Shown in pieces: positions 13,359 through 23,339 of a DNA stretch of 64,000 nt. The position numbers and the translations under genes are program-made. The stretch is taken from contig NZ_JAQZAO010000002.1 of assembly GCF_028737315.1 (NCBI RefSeq), positions 124,001 to 188,000 on the forward strand. The letters are read 5' to 3'. Below the pieces are notes generated by a model that saw nothing but the letters and a program-made list of their open reading frames with translations, made no database searches and was not told where the DNA came from. Position 1 is the stretch's first letter, and every line of letters begins with the position of its first letter. The stretch comes from Actinomycetospora lemnae (GTDB lineage Bacteria > Actinomycetota > Actinomycetes > Mycobacteriales > Pseudonocardiaceae).

Positions 13359-14796
13359 ACGCCACCGTCCCGTCGTCGGCGTCCCCGCTGTTCAGGCTGT
13401 CCTTGGCCAGCTTGCGCGTGAGGTAGAGGTGCTCCAGCGCGAGCTCGACGGCGCTGGCCAGCGGCCCGGGGGCCTCCGTGCCGGCGGCGCCGAGGCGCTC
13501 GGCCACCGTGTAGACCACCGAGATCGACGGCAGGGCGTCGACCACCTGGCGCGCGGCCACCCGGTCGCCGGTGACGACCCGGCGCGAGCCCTCCAGCGCC
13601 GACACGCCGTCGGCGAGCGGCGTCAGGTCGACCCCGGCCAGGCGGGCGCGGGCGGTCTCCGTGATCGAGCGGCGCAGCAGGTGTGTGAGGAGCTCGGCCT
13701 CGCGGCCCTCCTCGCCCGACTCGAACTCGAGCTTGCCGCGCAGCACCGGCGGCACGGCTTCGAGGTCGACGGGCCGGGCGACGGCGGCCTCCTCGCCGGT
13801 CACCGCGGCACGGCGCAGCGCGGCGGCCGCGACGGTCTCGGCCGCGGCGATCGAGAAGCGGGCGGACACGCCGCTGCGCTGGTCGACCGCGCCGGACTGC
13901 CGCAGGTGGCGGGTGAAGCGCGCGAGCACCTCGACCAGGTGGTCGGGCACCTCGGCGACGAGGTGGGCCTCCTGGCGGACCAGGGCGACCTCGCCCTCGA
14001 CCTCGAGCGGGTAGTGGGTGCGGACCTCGGCACCGAACCGGTCCTTGAGCGGCGTGATGATCCGCCCGCGGTTCGTGTAGTCCTCGGGGTTCGCGCTGGC
14101 CACGAGCATGATGTCCAGCGGCAGGCGCAGCGTGTAGCCGCGGACCTGGATGTCGCGCTCCTCCATGACGTTGAGCAGCGCGACCTGGATGCGCTCGGCG
14201 AGGTCGGGCAGCTCGTTGATCGTCACGATCCCGCGGTGCGCGCGCGGGACGAGGCCGTAGTGGATCGTCTCCGGGTCGCCCAGGCTGCGGCCCTCGGCGA
14301 CCTTGACCGGGTCGACGTCGCCGATGAGGTCGGCCACCGAGGTGTCCGGCGTCGCCAGCTTCTCGGCATAGCGCTCGTCCCGGTGGCGCCAGGTGATCGG
14401 CAGGTCGTCGCCCATCTCGGCGACCCGCCGGCGGCTGGCCGGGATGATCGGCTCGGCGGGGTGCTCGCCCAGCTCGGAGCCCTCGATGACGGGCGTCCAC
14501 TCGTCGAGCAGGTTCACGAGGCTGCGCAGCAGCCGCGTCTTGCCCTGACCCCGCTCGCCGAGCAGCACCACGTCGTGTCCGGCGAGGACCGCGCGCTCGA
14601 ACTGCGGGAGCACGGTCCGGTCGAACCCGACGATCCCCGGCCAGGGATCCACGCCGTCCCGCAGGCGGGCCAGCAGGTTGTCACGCAGCTCGGTCCGCAC
14701 GCTGCGGACCGTCGCCGCCGGGTGGCCGCTGCGGGCCAGCTCACCGGCGGTGGTGGGGAGATCGGTGGGTACGGAGGGAGCAGAGGTGGAGCTCAC
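13348..14796 (-). CDS. AAA+ ATPase, magnesium-chelatase ChlI/MoxR-like
   Basis: 482 residues. Walker A is GERGQGKT, Walker B-like TINELPDL, and the sensor-1 region LVASANPEDYTNRG; a helical lid follows. These features put it with ChlI/MoxR ATPases that work with VWA-domain partners, here the overlapping downstream gene. GTG 14796 is chosen because TAGCGT lies seven bases upstream. No chlorophyll or cobalamin genes are present, so a true magnesium chelatase is unlikely. Confidence 0.85.
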   Translation of the reverse strand: MSSTSAPSVPTDLPTTAGELARSGHPAATVRSVRTELRDNLLARLRDGVDPWPGIVGFDRTVLPQFERAVLAGHDVVLLGERGQGKTRLLRSLVNLLDEWTPVIEGSELGEHPAEPIIPASRRRVAEMGDDLPITWRHRDERYAEKLATPDTSVADLIGDVDPVKVAEGRSLGDPETIHYGLVPRAHRGIVTINELPDLAERIQVALLNVMEERDIQVRGYTLRLPLDIMLVASANPEDYTNRGRIITPLKDRFGAEVRTHYPLEVEGEVALVRQEAHLVAEVPDHLVEVLARFTRHLRQSGAVDQRSGVSARFSIAAAETVAAAALRRAAVTGEEAAVARPVDLEAVPPVLRGKLEFESGEEGREAELLTHLLRRSITETARARLAGVDLTPLADGVSALEGSRRVVTGDRVAARQVVDALPSISVVYTVAERLGAAGTEAPGPLASAVELALEHLYLTRKLAKDSLNSGDADDGTVAYGG

Positions 14797-14803
14797 CTCC
14801 CCC

Positions 14804-14809
14804 ACGCTA
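14804..14809 (-). promoter_or_regulatory. -10 hexamer of the AAA+/VWA operon
   Basis: TAGCGT ends seven bases before GTG 14796. The intervening GGGGGAG would touch the start codon, too close to act as a normal ribosome-binding site, which favours leaderless initiation. Confidence 0.5.
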
Positions 14810-15003
14810 CGACGACGATCGCGATCCGGCCGCCGACAGCGGGGTACGGACGGTCCCGGGCAGCGCCGCCGAACGGACCCGGGCGACGAATCCCCCGAAG
14901 GTGGCCCGCGACGCGCCGTCACGCTGCGTGCTGTCTCGACACTCACCGGAGTTGACTGCGGGCCTCTCCCCGCGCGGGGCGGGGGGCGTCGTCGGGGGAG
15001 TTC

Positions 15004-15519
15004 ATGCAGCGATCCGTGCCGCGATCTGTGCCGCGATCCGTGCTGGTGACCGGGGTGTCGGCCCTCCTGCTGCTCGGTGGTGCCGGGCCCGCCCTTGCCG
15101 CGCTCGCCGTCGACGACGCGACCTGCACCGAGGCCTTCGCCGCCGGCGTCTCGAACATCCCGGCGGGCACGCCGGGCTACCGTCCCGCACTCGACCGCGA
15201 CGACGACGGGTTCGCCTGCGACCAGGGCGACCCGGCGAACACCGCGGGGGCCGAGGAGGTCGCGGACGAGATCGCGGACGAGATCGCGGACGAGATCGCG
15301 GACGAGGAGGTCGCCGACGGCGGGCAGGTGTCGGTGATCCCGGTGGGGTCCGCACCGACCGGCGACGGCTCGCGCGCCGACGTCACCCCGGAGGTGACCG
15401 CGCCCGAGGACGGGCTGGTGACGCCGTCGGTGGCGTGGTGGTCGGTGACCGGGCTCGTGCTGGTGGGCGTGGCCGCGCTGCGGGCCCGGTACGCCCGTCC
15501 GGCGTCGTCGCGGCGGTGA
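15004..15519 (+). CDS. Secreted Excalibur-domain protein with C-terminal membrane anchor
   Basis: 171 residues. A signal peptide (hydrophobic segment VTGVSALLLLGGAGPALA) precedes an Excalibur calcium-binding motif, DRDDDGFACDQ, with paired cysteine upstream (DATCTEAF). A low-complexity acidic stretch (four DEIA/DEEVA units) follows, then a C-terminal membrane helix (SVTGLVLVGVAALRARYA) and basic tail, the layout of a cell-wall-sorted protein but without an LPXTG motif. The start has a good ribosome-binding site (GGGGGAG). Its stop overlaps the sortase start in GTGA. Calcium-dependent surface binding is inferred from the domain family; the true function is unknown. Confidence 0.82.
   Translation: MQRSVPRSVPRSVLVTGVSALLLLGGAGPALAALAVDDATCTEAFAAGVSNIPAGTPGYRPALDRDDDGFACDQGDPANTAGAEEVADEIADEIADEIADEEVADGGQVSVIPVGSAPTGDGSRADVTPEVTAPEDGLVTPSVAWWSVTGLVLVGVAALRARYARPASSRR
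15262..15309 (+). repeat. 12-bp tandem repeat inside the Excalibur gene
   Basis: The unit GCGGACGAGATC is repeated almost four times and encodes Ala-Asp-Glu-Ile. It is in frame and probably varies in copy number by slippage. A second short 12-bp repeat encodes the N-terminal RSVPRSVPRSV. Confidence 0.85.
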
Positions 15520-16166
15520 GCCGGCATCGTCGCGCCCGACGGCGCCGCCCGCTCCCCGCCCCCGACTCCTCGCTCGTGGTGCGGGCGCTCGCCGTGCTCG
15601 CGTTCGTGCTGGCCGCCGGGTGCGCGGCGATGGGCGTCGCCACCGCCGCCCGCGCCGACCCCTGCCCGCCGGCGACGGCACCGTGGCGCGCCGGCGCGAC
15701 GCCGATGCCCGCGTCCGAGCCGGTCGCGCTGACCGTCGACCGGATCGACGCGTGCTCCTCGCTCGTGCCGGTCGGGGTGGACGAGCGGCGGCGCATCGAG
15801 GTGCCGTCGGTCCACACACCCGAGCAGGCCGCCTGGTACCGGCACGGACCGACCCCCGGCGAGCGGGGGCCCGCGGTGCTCGTCGGGCACGTCGACGGCG
15901 ACGGGCGGCGCGGCGTGTTCGCCGACCTCGCGGCGGCGACCGCGGGCGACCGGATCACCGTGACCCGCCGCGACGGGTCGGTCGCCGTGTTCGCGGTGGT
16001 CGGCACGGTGCAGGTGTCGAAGAACTGGTTCCCCACCCGCGACGTCTACGGCGACACCGCCGGCCCCGAACTGCGGCTGATCACGTGCGGCGGGGCGCTG
16101 GACCGCACCGGCCACTCGTACACCGACAACGTCATCGTCTACGCGCGCCTGGTCGGTCGGGGCTGA
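15516..16166 (+). CDS. Class F sortase
   Basis: 216 residues. An N-terminal hydrophobic segment (about 20-45) anchors or exports the protein. The catalytic triad is visible: His125 in LVGHVDG, Cys191 in LITCGG and Arg197 in LDRTG. Class F sortases of actinobacteria are cell-surface transpeptidases that attach proteins to the wall or pilus. It is translationally coupled (GTGA) to the Excalibur protein, which may be its substrate even though a canonical sorting motif is missing. The GTG start is set by the overlap. The stop lies in the first unit of an 11-bp tandem repeat. Confidence 0.87.
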   Translation: MSRHRRARRRRPLPAPDSSLVVRALAVLAFVLAAGCAAMGVATAARADPCPPATAPWRAGATPMPASEPVALTVDRIDACSSLVPVGVDERRRIEVPSVHTPEQAAWYRHGPTPGERGPAVLVGHVDGDGRRGVFADLAAATAGDRITVTRRDGSVAVFAVVGTVQVSKNWFPTRDVYGDTAGPELRLITCGGALDRTGHSYTDNVIVYARLVGRG

Positions 16167-16222
16167 CCCGGGGCTGACCCGGGGCTGACCCGGGGCTGAC
16201 CCGGGGCTGACCCGGGGCTGAC
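16159..16222 (+). repeat. 11-bp tandem repeat after the sortase gene
   Basis: Six copies of CTGACCCGGGG at an exact 11-bp period, beginning inside the sortase stop codon. Every unit carries a TGA, and CCCGGGG can pair with itself. It has no terminator-like U-tract. Confidence 0.9.
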
Positions 16223-16242
16223 GCTGTCCGCTCGCGCCGTGT

Positions 16243-16248
16243 CACGAT
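16243..16248 (+). promoter_or_regulatory. -10 hexamer of the SDR gene
   Basis: CACGAT ends seven bases before ATG 16256. It keeps the A2 and T6 positions of the actinobacterial TAnnnT box, and there is no ribosome-binding site. Confidence 0.4.
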
Positions 16249-16255
16249 CACCGGC

Positions 16256-17002
16256 ATGGGCAGGCTGGACGGTGCCGTCGCCGTCGTCACCGGGGCCGGG
16301 CGGGGCATCGGCCGCGGCATCGCCGAGGTGCTCGCCGCCGAGGGTGCGACGGTCGTGGCCACCGACGTCGACGGCACCGACGCCGAGGACACCGCCCGGA
16401 CCGTGGGCGGCGGAGCGATCGGCCTCGCCACCGACGTCGCGTCCCGCGCCTCGGTCGACGCGATGGTGGCCGACGTCCAGGAACGGCACGGGCGGATCGA
16501 CGTGCTGGTCAACAACGCCGGCATCGACGTCATCGGGCCGTTCGTCGAGTCCGACCCCGCCGACTGGGACCGCATCATCGCGGTCAACCTCTACGGCGTC
16601 CTGCACACCTCCCACGCCGTGCTGCCGCTCATGGTCGCCCAGGGCGGCGGGCGGGTGGTCAACCTCGCCTCCGACGCCGGGCGCGTGGGCTCGTCCGGCG
16701 AGGCCGTGTACTCCGCGGCCAAGGGCGGGATCATCGCGTTCACCAAGACCACGGCCCGCGAGATGGCCCGCCACGGCATCGGCGTCAACTGCGTGAGCCC
16801 CGGGCCGACCGACACCGCGCTCCTCGCCGCCGTCACCGAGCACGACCCGAAGCTGCACGACGCGCTGGTCCGGGCGATCCCCCTGCGCCGGCTCGCGCAG
16901 CCGGTCGACATCGCGCACGCCGTCGCCTTCCTCGCCTCGCCCGAGGCCGCCTACATCACCGGCCAGACGCTGTCGGTCAGCGGCGGCCTGTCGATGAGCT
17001 GA
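16256..17002 (+). CDS. Short-chain dehydrogenase/reductase (SDR)
   Basis: 248 residues, a classical SDR. The cofactor motif TGAGRGIG is near residue 12, followed by the NNAG motif, the active-site Ser near NLASDAG and YSAAK (Tyr/Lys). An Asp at the end of beta-2 (VVATDVDG) favours NAD over NADP. The sequence resembles FabG-like or BadH-like 3-hydroxyacyl-CoA dehydrogenases. The crotonase-fold gene 50 bp downstream suggests the pair acts on a CoA thioester. The substrate is not determined. Confidence 0.85.
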   Translation: MGRLDGAVAVVTGAGRGIGRGIAEVLAAEGATVVATDVDGTDAEDTARTVGGGAIGLATDVASRASVDAMVADVQERHGRIDVLVNNAGIDVIGPFVESDPADWDRIIAVNLYGVLHTSHAVLPLMVAQGGGRVVNLASDAGRVGSSGEAVYSAAKGGIIAFTKTTAREMARHGIGVNCVSPGPTDTALLAAVTEHDPKLHDALVRAIPLRRLAQPVDIAHAVAFLASPEAAYITGQTLSVSGGLSMS

Positions 17003-17034
17003 CCCCGATGAGCTGACCCCGACGAGCTGACCCC
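16993..17034 (+). repeat. 14-bp tandem repeat across the SDR stop codon
   Basis: Three copies of GATGAGCTGACCCC (the third with one change) start within the last codons of the SDR gene. Each copy regenerates the stop codon in one of the frames. Confidence 0.88.
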
Positions 17035-17051
17035 GACCCCGGGAGGTCCCC

Positions 17052-17852
<801 letters not shown>

Positions 17853-19134
17853 CCCGGGACCCGCCGTCGCGAGTGGGCGATCCCGAGGAGGGCCACCGCC
17901 CACACCGGTACCTGCACCAGCATCGCGACGCGGAAGGCCTCGAGCGTGTAGGTGTCCGGGGTGCCCGCGCCCTGCAGGTCGAGCGCGACGCCGACGAGCA
18001 GGACGACCAGCACGGTGGAGACGAAGCCGCCGACGTTGACGATCCCCGACGCACGCCCGATCCGTTGCGGCGGCACGGCGGCGCGGGCGATGTCGAACGC
18101 GACGAGCGAGGCCGGTCCCCCGCTGCCGAGCACCACCACGTGCAGCACGAGCAGGGCCAGGGGCGCGGGGCCGGGCCAGGCGAGGACGACGACCCACATC
18201 AGCGCCTGGGCGACGGTGCTGGCCACGACGAGCGTGACCCGGCGGTGCGGGAGGCGCCCGGCGAGGGTGCCGACCACCGGCCCGACCGCGATGCCCGCGA
18301 CGACGTAGAGCGCGAGCAGGCCGCGCGCGGTGCCGCTCGCGAGACCCTCGCCGCCGGTGAGGAACGGGAAGCCCCAGAGCAGCCCGAAGACGTTGCCGGG
18401 GAACGGGGACGCGAGGTGGCACCAGAACGCCAGCCGCACGCCGGGCTCGCGCAGCGCCGCCCCGAGGCCGCCCTGGACCGCCGGGCTGCCTGCGCTGGTC
18501 GAGCTCCGCTCCGCTCCGTCTCCCGCCGGCGCCGGCGCGCCGGCGGGCCCGTCGCGCACCACCGCGACGACGAGGACGGCGACGAGCACCGCGGTGCCGC
18601 CGGCCGCGAGGTAGGCGGGCGTCCAGCCGGTGCCGACGACGAGCGCGGCGAGCGGGACCGCCGAGACCACCTGCCCGAGCTGGCCGAGGATGCCCGCGAG
18701 CTGGTTGTAGAGCGGCACGCGGCGCGCCGGGAACCACGACGGGATGAGGCGCAGGACGCTGACGAAGGTCACCGCGTCGCCGGCGCCGACGAGCATCCGC
18801 CCGGCCACGGCGAGCCAGAACGGCGCCGCGAGCGCGAGCACGACCTGCCCGAGGGCGACGAGGACGGCCCCGCCGGCGATCACCCGGCGCGGGCCGACGC
18901 GGTCGACGAGCACGCCCGCCGGGATCTGCAGGGCGGCGTAGACGGCGAGCTGCACCACCGCGAGCAGCGAGAGCACGCCCGAGGAGACGTCGAAGCGCTC
19001 GGCGGCGGTGACGCCGGTCGCGGCGAGCGACGACCGGCCCAGCACGGCCGCGATGTAGGCGAGGACGGCGACGCCCCAGACGGCGAGGGCGCGACCGGAG
19101 CGACGTGGGGGGACGACGGGGCTGGTCGGCGAGC

Positions 19135-20076
<942 letters not shown>

Positions 20077-20100
20077 GGCGGGGCACCTCGGATCAGGGGG

Positions 20101-20148
20101 CCACGTGAGCGAACTTTCGAGCTATAGGTCGCAAGTCCGCTCACGTGG
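20101..20148. repeat. 48-bp imperfect palindrome (REP-like or terminator hairpin)
   Basis: Two 22-base arms with three mismatches flank a TATA loop. The outer 11 bases (CCACGTGAGCG / CGCTCACGTGG) pair perfectly. It lies between the end of the SCO1664-family gene and the start of the MBL-fold gene, both on the minus strand. It could act as a transcription terminator, but there is no U-tract; the shape also fits a dispersed extragenic palindrome. Confidence 0.8.
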
Positions 20149-20167
20149 GGTCGGTCAGGTCAGTGGC

Positions 20168-20998
20168 TCAGAACGCGGGCCACGGGATCGGGGGCCAGCG
20201 GCCCCCGGGGGCGGGCAGCTCGTTCGCGTCGAGGAGCCGCGAGACCCGCGAGCGCAGGGCACCGACCTCGGCGCGGGTCAGGTGCTCGTGCAGCGTGTCG
20301 TCCAGGCCGGCCGGGTTCCCGGGCGAGAGCTTGGCCCGCAGCGTGCGGAGGCACTCGACGACGTCCTCGGTCAGGGGCTCGCCCACCCAGCCCCACAGCA
20401 CCGTGCGCAGCTTCTCCTCGCGGTGCAGGCAGATGCCGTGGTCGACGCCGTAGACCCCGCCGTCGAGGCCCGCGAGGACGTGCCCGCCCTTGCGGTCGGC
20501 GTTGTTGACGACGACGTCGAGCGCCGCCATCCGCCGCAGCGCCGGGTCGTCCGCGTGCACGAGCAGCGCCGGGTCGCCATCCATCCCACGCGCGCGCAGC
20601 ACCGTGCGCCAGCCCTTGCCCACGTCCTTGGGGGCGAGGATGTCGACCAGCTCGCGCTCGTCGTCGGTCTCGATCCAGCGCTGGACCATGCCGGGCCCGA
20701 ACGGCCCGTCGCGCAGCACCGTCGGCGGCACGACGCCGAAGCCGGCCGCCTCGCTGACGAGGTACGTCGCCACCTCGCGGCCGGCGAGGGTGCCGTCCGG
20801 GAAGTCCCAGAGCGGGCGCTCGCCGCGCACCGGCTTGTAGACGCACCGCTCCTCGACGCCGCCCCACGAGATCGAGCACAGCAACGTCGTGTTCGACGCC
20901 TCGGTGAGGCGTCCCTCCACCTCGATGCGCCCGTGGAGCAGCAGCTCCTCGGACTCCGAGGTGTCGGGCCGGTGGGTCGGGTTCCGCTCCGCGTCCAC
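20168..20998 (-). CDS. SCO1664 family protein
   Basis: 276 residues. Matches the actinobacterial SCO1664 family, distantly related to PI3/PI4-kinase-like or HipA-like folds. Conserved blocks: CVYKPVRGERPLWDFPDGTLAGREVA near the N-terminus (the Lys could bind ATP), DVVVNNADRKGGHVL (a catalytic-loop-like N-N-x-D-R-K) and VYGVDHGICLH (a DFG-like Asp-His). This pattern suggests phosphotransfer, but no activity is established. It sits four bases from the DUF3090 gene in a conserved order with a histidine phosphatase and uppP. Confidence 0.85.
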   Translation of the reverse strand: MDAERNPTHRPDTSESEELLLHGRIEVEGRLTEASNTTLLCSISWGGVEERCVYKPVRGERPLWDFPDGTLAGREVATYLVSEAAGFGVVPPTVLRDGPFGPGMVQRWIETDDERELVDILAPKDVGKGWRTVLRARGMDGDPALLVHADDPALRRMAALDVVVNNADRKGGHVLAGLDGGVYGVDHGICLHREEKLRTVLWGWVGEPLTEDVVECLRTLRAKLSPGNPAGLDDTLHEHLTRAEVGALRSRVSRLLDANELPAPGGRWPPIPWPAF

Positions 20999-21002
20999 GC
21001 GC

Positions 21003-21572
21003 CTACTCGGGGCTGGTGACGCGGCGGAAGCCGTTCTGACGCGGGCAGATGTGACCCGCGGCGTCGAGCGGCTGGGTGCACAGGGGGCACAGGCGACGAC
21101 CGGCGGAGACGACCCGCTCGGCCCGCGTCGCGAACGCGCGGGCCCCGGCCGGCGACAGGAACACGCGCAGGGCGTCGGGGCCCTCGTCGGTGTCGTCGAG
21201 GACGACGGACTCGTCGATCTCCTCCTCGGTGACCGCGAGCAGCTCCACGACGACGTTGCGGGACTCGGCGTCCCAGCCCAGGCCCATCGTGCCGACCCGG
21301 AACTCCTCCTCGACCGGCACCTCGAGCGGCGAGGTGTCGACCTCCTCCTCGGGCACCGAGACGGGGACCTCGGCGCCGAAGCGGCGCGAGACCTCCTCGA
21401 GCAGGGTGCCGATCCGCTCCGAGAGCACCGAGACCTGCTGCTTCTCCAGCAGCACGCTCACCTTGCGGGCCTGCTCCGTGGCCTGCAGGTAGAAGGAGCG
21501 TTCACCGGGCTGCCCGACGGTCCCGGCGACGAACCGGTCGGGCTGGCGGAAGACGTGGATCACCCTGGGCAT
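21003..21572 (-). CDS. DUF3090 family protein
   Basis: 189 residues. The N-terminus PRVIHVFRQPDRFVAGTVG and the C-terminal zinc-ribbon-like CPLCTQPLDAAGHICPRQNG are hallmarks of DUF3090, found in actinobacteria beside the SCO1664 family. The middle is acidic. The four conserved Cys/His residues could bind zinc. The function is unknown. Co-transcription with the flanking genes is likely from strand and spacing. Confidence 0.87.
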   Translation of the reverse strand: MPRVIHVFRQPDRFVAGTVGQPGERSFYLQATEQARKVSVLLEKQQVSVLSERIGTLLEEVSRRFGAEVPVSVPEEEVDTSPLEVPVEEEFRVGTMGLGWDAESRNVVVELLAVTEEEIDESVVLDDTDEGPDALRVFLSPAGARAFATRAERVVSAGRRLCPLCTQPLDAAGHICPRQNGFRRVTSPE

Positions 21573-21642
21573 GGCATCTCGATCGTAGGACTCCGGGCGG
21601 GGCGCCGCCGAGGGACGGTGTCCTCTGACGTGGACGGCCGTC

Positions 21643-22377
21643 TCATGCTACTCCCGTCGATCCCCCGACGGTGGCCTCCGCGGGGACGGCGTCGTCGCCC
21701 GCGGCGGCCGTGCTCTCGTCGCCGCCCGGCTCCTCCGAGTCCGGCTTCGGCACCAGCGCGGACAGGTCCCCGCCGGTGTCGTTGACCCGCACGACGAAGG
21801 GCCGCGTCGGGGTGTAGCTGATGACGCTGACCGAGCAGGGGTCGACCACGATCCGCTGGAACGAGTCCAGGTGCAGGCCGAGGGCGTCGGCCACGGCGGC
21901 CTTGATCACATCGCCGTGGCTGCACGCCACCCACAGCGCCTTCTCGCCGTGCTCCGCCGCGATCCGCGCGGCATGGCGGCGGATCGCGGCGACCGCGCGG
22001 GCCTGCATGCCGGCCAGCCCCTCGCCGCCGGGGAACACCGCGGCGGACGGGTGGGCCTGGACGACCCTCCAGAGGTCCTCCTTGCCGAGCTCCCCGAGCT
22101 TGCGGCCGGTCCAGTCGCCGTAGTCGACCTCGGAGAGGTCCTCCTCCACGGTCGGCTCGAGCCCGCGGGCGGCGAGCAGCGGCTCGAGGGTCTCCCGGCA
22201 GCGCTGCAGGGGCGAGGTGACGGCCGCGGCCAGGGGCAGCTCGGCGAGCCGGTCGACGAGCTTCTCGGCCTGGGACCGCCCGTGGTCGTCCAGGCCGACG
22301 CCGGCGCTGCGACCGGCGAGCACGCCCGAGACGTTGGCCGTCGACCGGCCGTGGCGCAGGAGGATCACGGTGGTCAC
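21643..22377 (-). CDS. Histidine phosphatase family protein (MSMEG_4193 type)
   Basis: 244 residues. The phosphohistidine motif is LLRHGRS at the N-terminus; the second histidine lies in ACSHGDV and the acidic residue in EVDYGDW. This is the branch annotated as probable phosphomutase, MSMEG_4193 family; phosphatase activity is more likely than mutase. The C-terminal 45 residues are a disordered acidic tail. GTG 22377 is preferred because TAGGGT lies eight bases upstream; GTG 22383 would add two residues. It lies 12 bp after uppP. Confidence 0.87.
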   Translation of the reverse strand: MTTVILLRHGRSTANVSGVLAGRSAGVGLDDHGRSQAEKLVDRLAELPLAAAVTSPLQRCRETLEPLLAARGLEPTVEEDLSEVDYGDWTGRKLGELGKEDLWRVVQAHPSAAVFPGGEGLAGMQARAVAAIRRHAARIAAEHGEKALWVACSHGDVIKAAVADALGLHLDSFQRIVVDPCSVSVISYTPTRPFVVRVNDTGGDLSALVPKPDSEEPGGDESTAAAGDDAVPAEATVGGSTGVA

Positions 22378-22385
22378 GAGCACCG

Positions 22386-22391
22386 ACCCTA
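22386..22391 (-). promoter_or_regulatory. Possible -10 hexamer of the histidine phosphatase gene
   Basis: TAGGGT ends eight bases before GTG 22377 and overlaps the uppP stop codon. Co-transcription with uppP is an equally good explanation. Confidence 0.3.
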
Positions 22392-23237
22392 CGTGGCGGG
22401 GACGACCCCGTTGCTCACGGCGAGCAGCACGATCAGCCCGAGCAGCACGCGGTACCAGACGAAGACGTAGATCGTGTGGTTCTCGACGAAGCGCAGCAGC
22501 CAGGCGATCGAGGCGTAGCCGAGGACGAACGCGATGATCGTGGCGACGATCATCTGCGGGATGCTCGGCAGCACCACGAGGCTGCCCTGCACGTCGGCGG
22601 CGGACGGGTCGAGGATGTCGGGGATCTGGGTCAGCCCCGAGGCGAACACCGCCGGCAGCGCGAGCAGGAACGAGAACCGCACGGCGACCGCGCGCTCGAG
22701 CCCGAGGAACAGTCCGGCGGTGATCGTCCCGCCCGAGCGCGACACGCCGGGGATCAGCGCCATCGCCTGGGCACAGCCCATGACGAGGCCGTCGCGCAGC
22801 GTGAGCTGGTCGGGGCCCCGCCGCTGGCGTCCGTACCGCTCGGCGGCGGCGAGGACCAGCGCGAAGACGATCAGTACCGCGCCGTTGAGGTACAGGTTGC
22901 GCGCCGGCCCCTTGATGGCGTCCTCGAACGCCAGCCCGAGCACGCCGATCGGGATCGAGCCGAGGATCACGTACCAGGCGAGCTTGTAGTCGTAGCCGCG
23001 CTCCTCGCGCCTCGCGAGGCCGACGAACCAGGCCTTGAGCAGGCGCCAGATGTCGGAGAAGAAGTAGATGAGCACCGCGGTCTCGGTGCCGAGCTGGGTC
23101 ACCGCCGTGAAGGCCGCCCCCGCGTCGTTGCCGAAGAAGAAGGCCGAGGTGATCCGCAGGTGCGCCGACGACGAGACCGGCAGGAACTCGGTGAGTCCCT
23201 GCACGATGCCGAGGACCACCGCCTCGAGCCAGCCCAT
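22389..23237 (-). CDS. uppP: Undecaprenyl-diphosphatase UppP (BacA)
   Basis: 282 residues, an eight-helix integral membrane protein. It dephosphorylates undecaprenyl pyrophosphate to recycle the lipid carrier of cell-wall synthesis and confers bacitracin tolerance. The two family motifs are present: [14 protein letters not shown] near the N-terminus and the PGVSRSGGT loop with its Arg and Ser. Start ATG 23237 has AGGAG six bases upstream. It is followed by the histidine phosphatase, DUF3090 and SCO1664-family genes in the same direction, an order conserved in mycobacteria. Confidence 0.96.
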   Translation of the reverse strand: MGWLEAVVLGIVQGLTEFLPVSSSAHLRITSAFFFGNDAGAAFTAVTQLGTETAVLIYFFSDIWRLLKAWFVGLARREERGYDYKLAWYVILGSIPIGVLGLAFEDAIKGPARNLYLNGAVLIVFALVLAAAERYGRQRRGPDQLTLRDGLVMGCAQAMALIPGVSRSGGTITAGLFLGLERAVAVRFSFLLALPAVFASGLTQIPDILDPSAADVQGSLVVLPSIPQMIVATIIAFVLGYASIAWLLRFVENHTIYVFVWYRVLLGLIVLLAVSNGVVPAT

Positions 23238-23325
23238 CGGTGCTCCTGCCGTCACGGCGACGGACGGTAGACCACCCGCGGTGACGTGACGGCGTGCCCC
23301 CGGGGGCTCCTCCGTGACCTCTTCG

Positions 23326-23331
23326 TAAGGT
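23326..23331 (+). promoter_or_regulatory. -10 hexamer of the aldo/keto reductase gene
   Basis: TAAGGT ends eight bases before GTG 23340. There is no ribosome-binding site. It lies in the divergent region with uppP. Confidence 0.45.
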
Positions 23332-23339
23332 GGATCCCC

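Noticed and set aside
13348-14796. True magnesium chelatase subunit
   Set aside because: No tetrapyrrole genes nearby; the family is broadly used for other MoxR/VWA functions.
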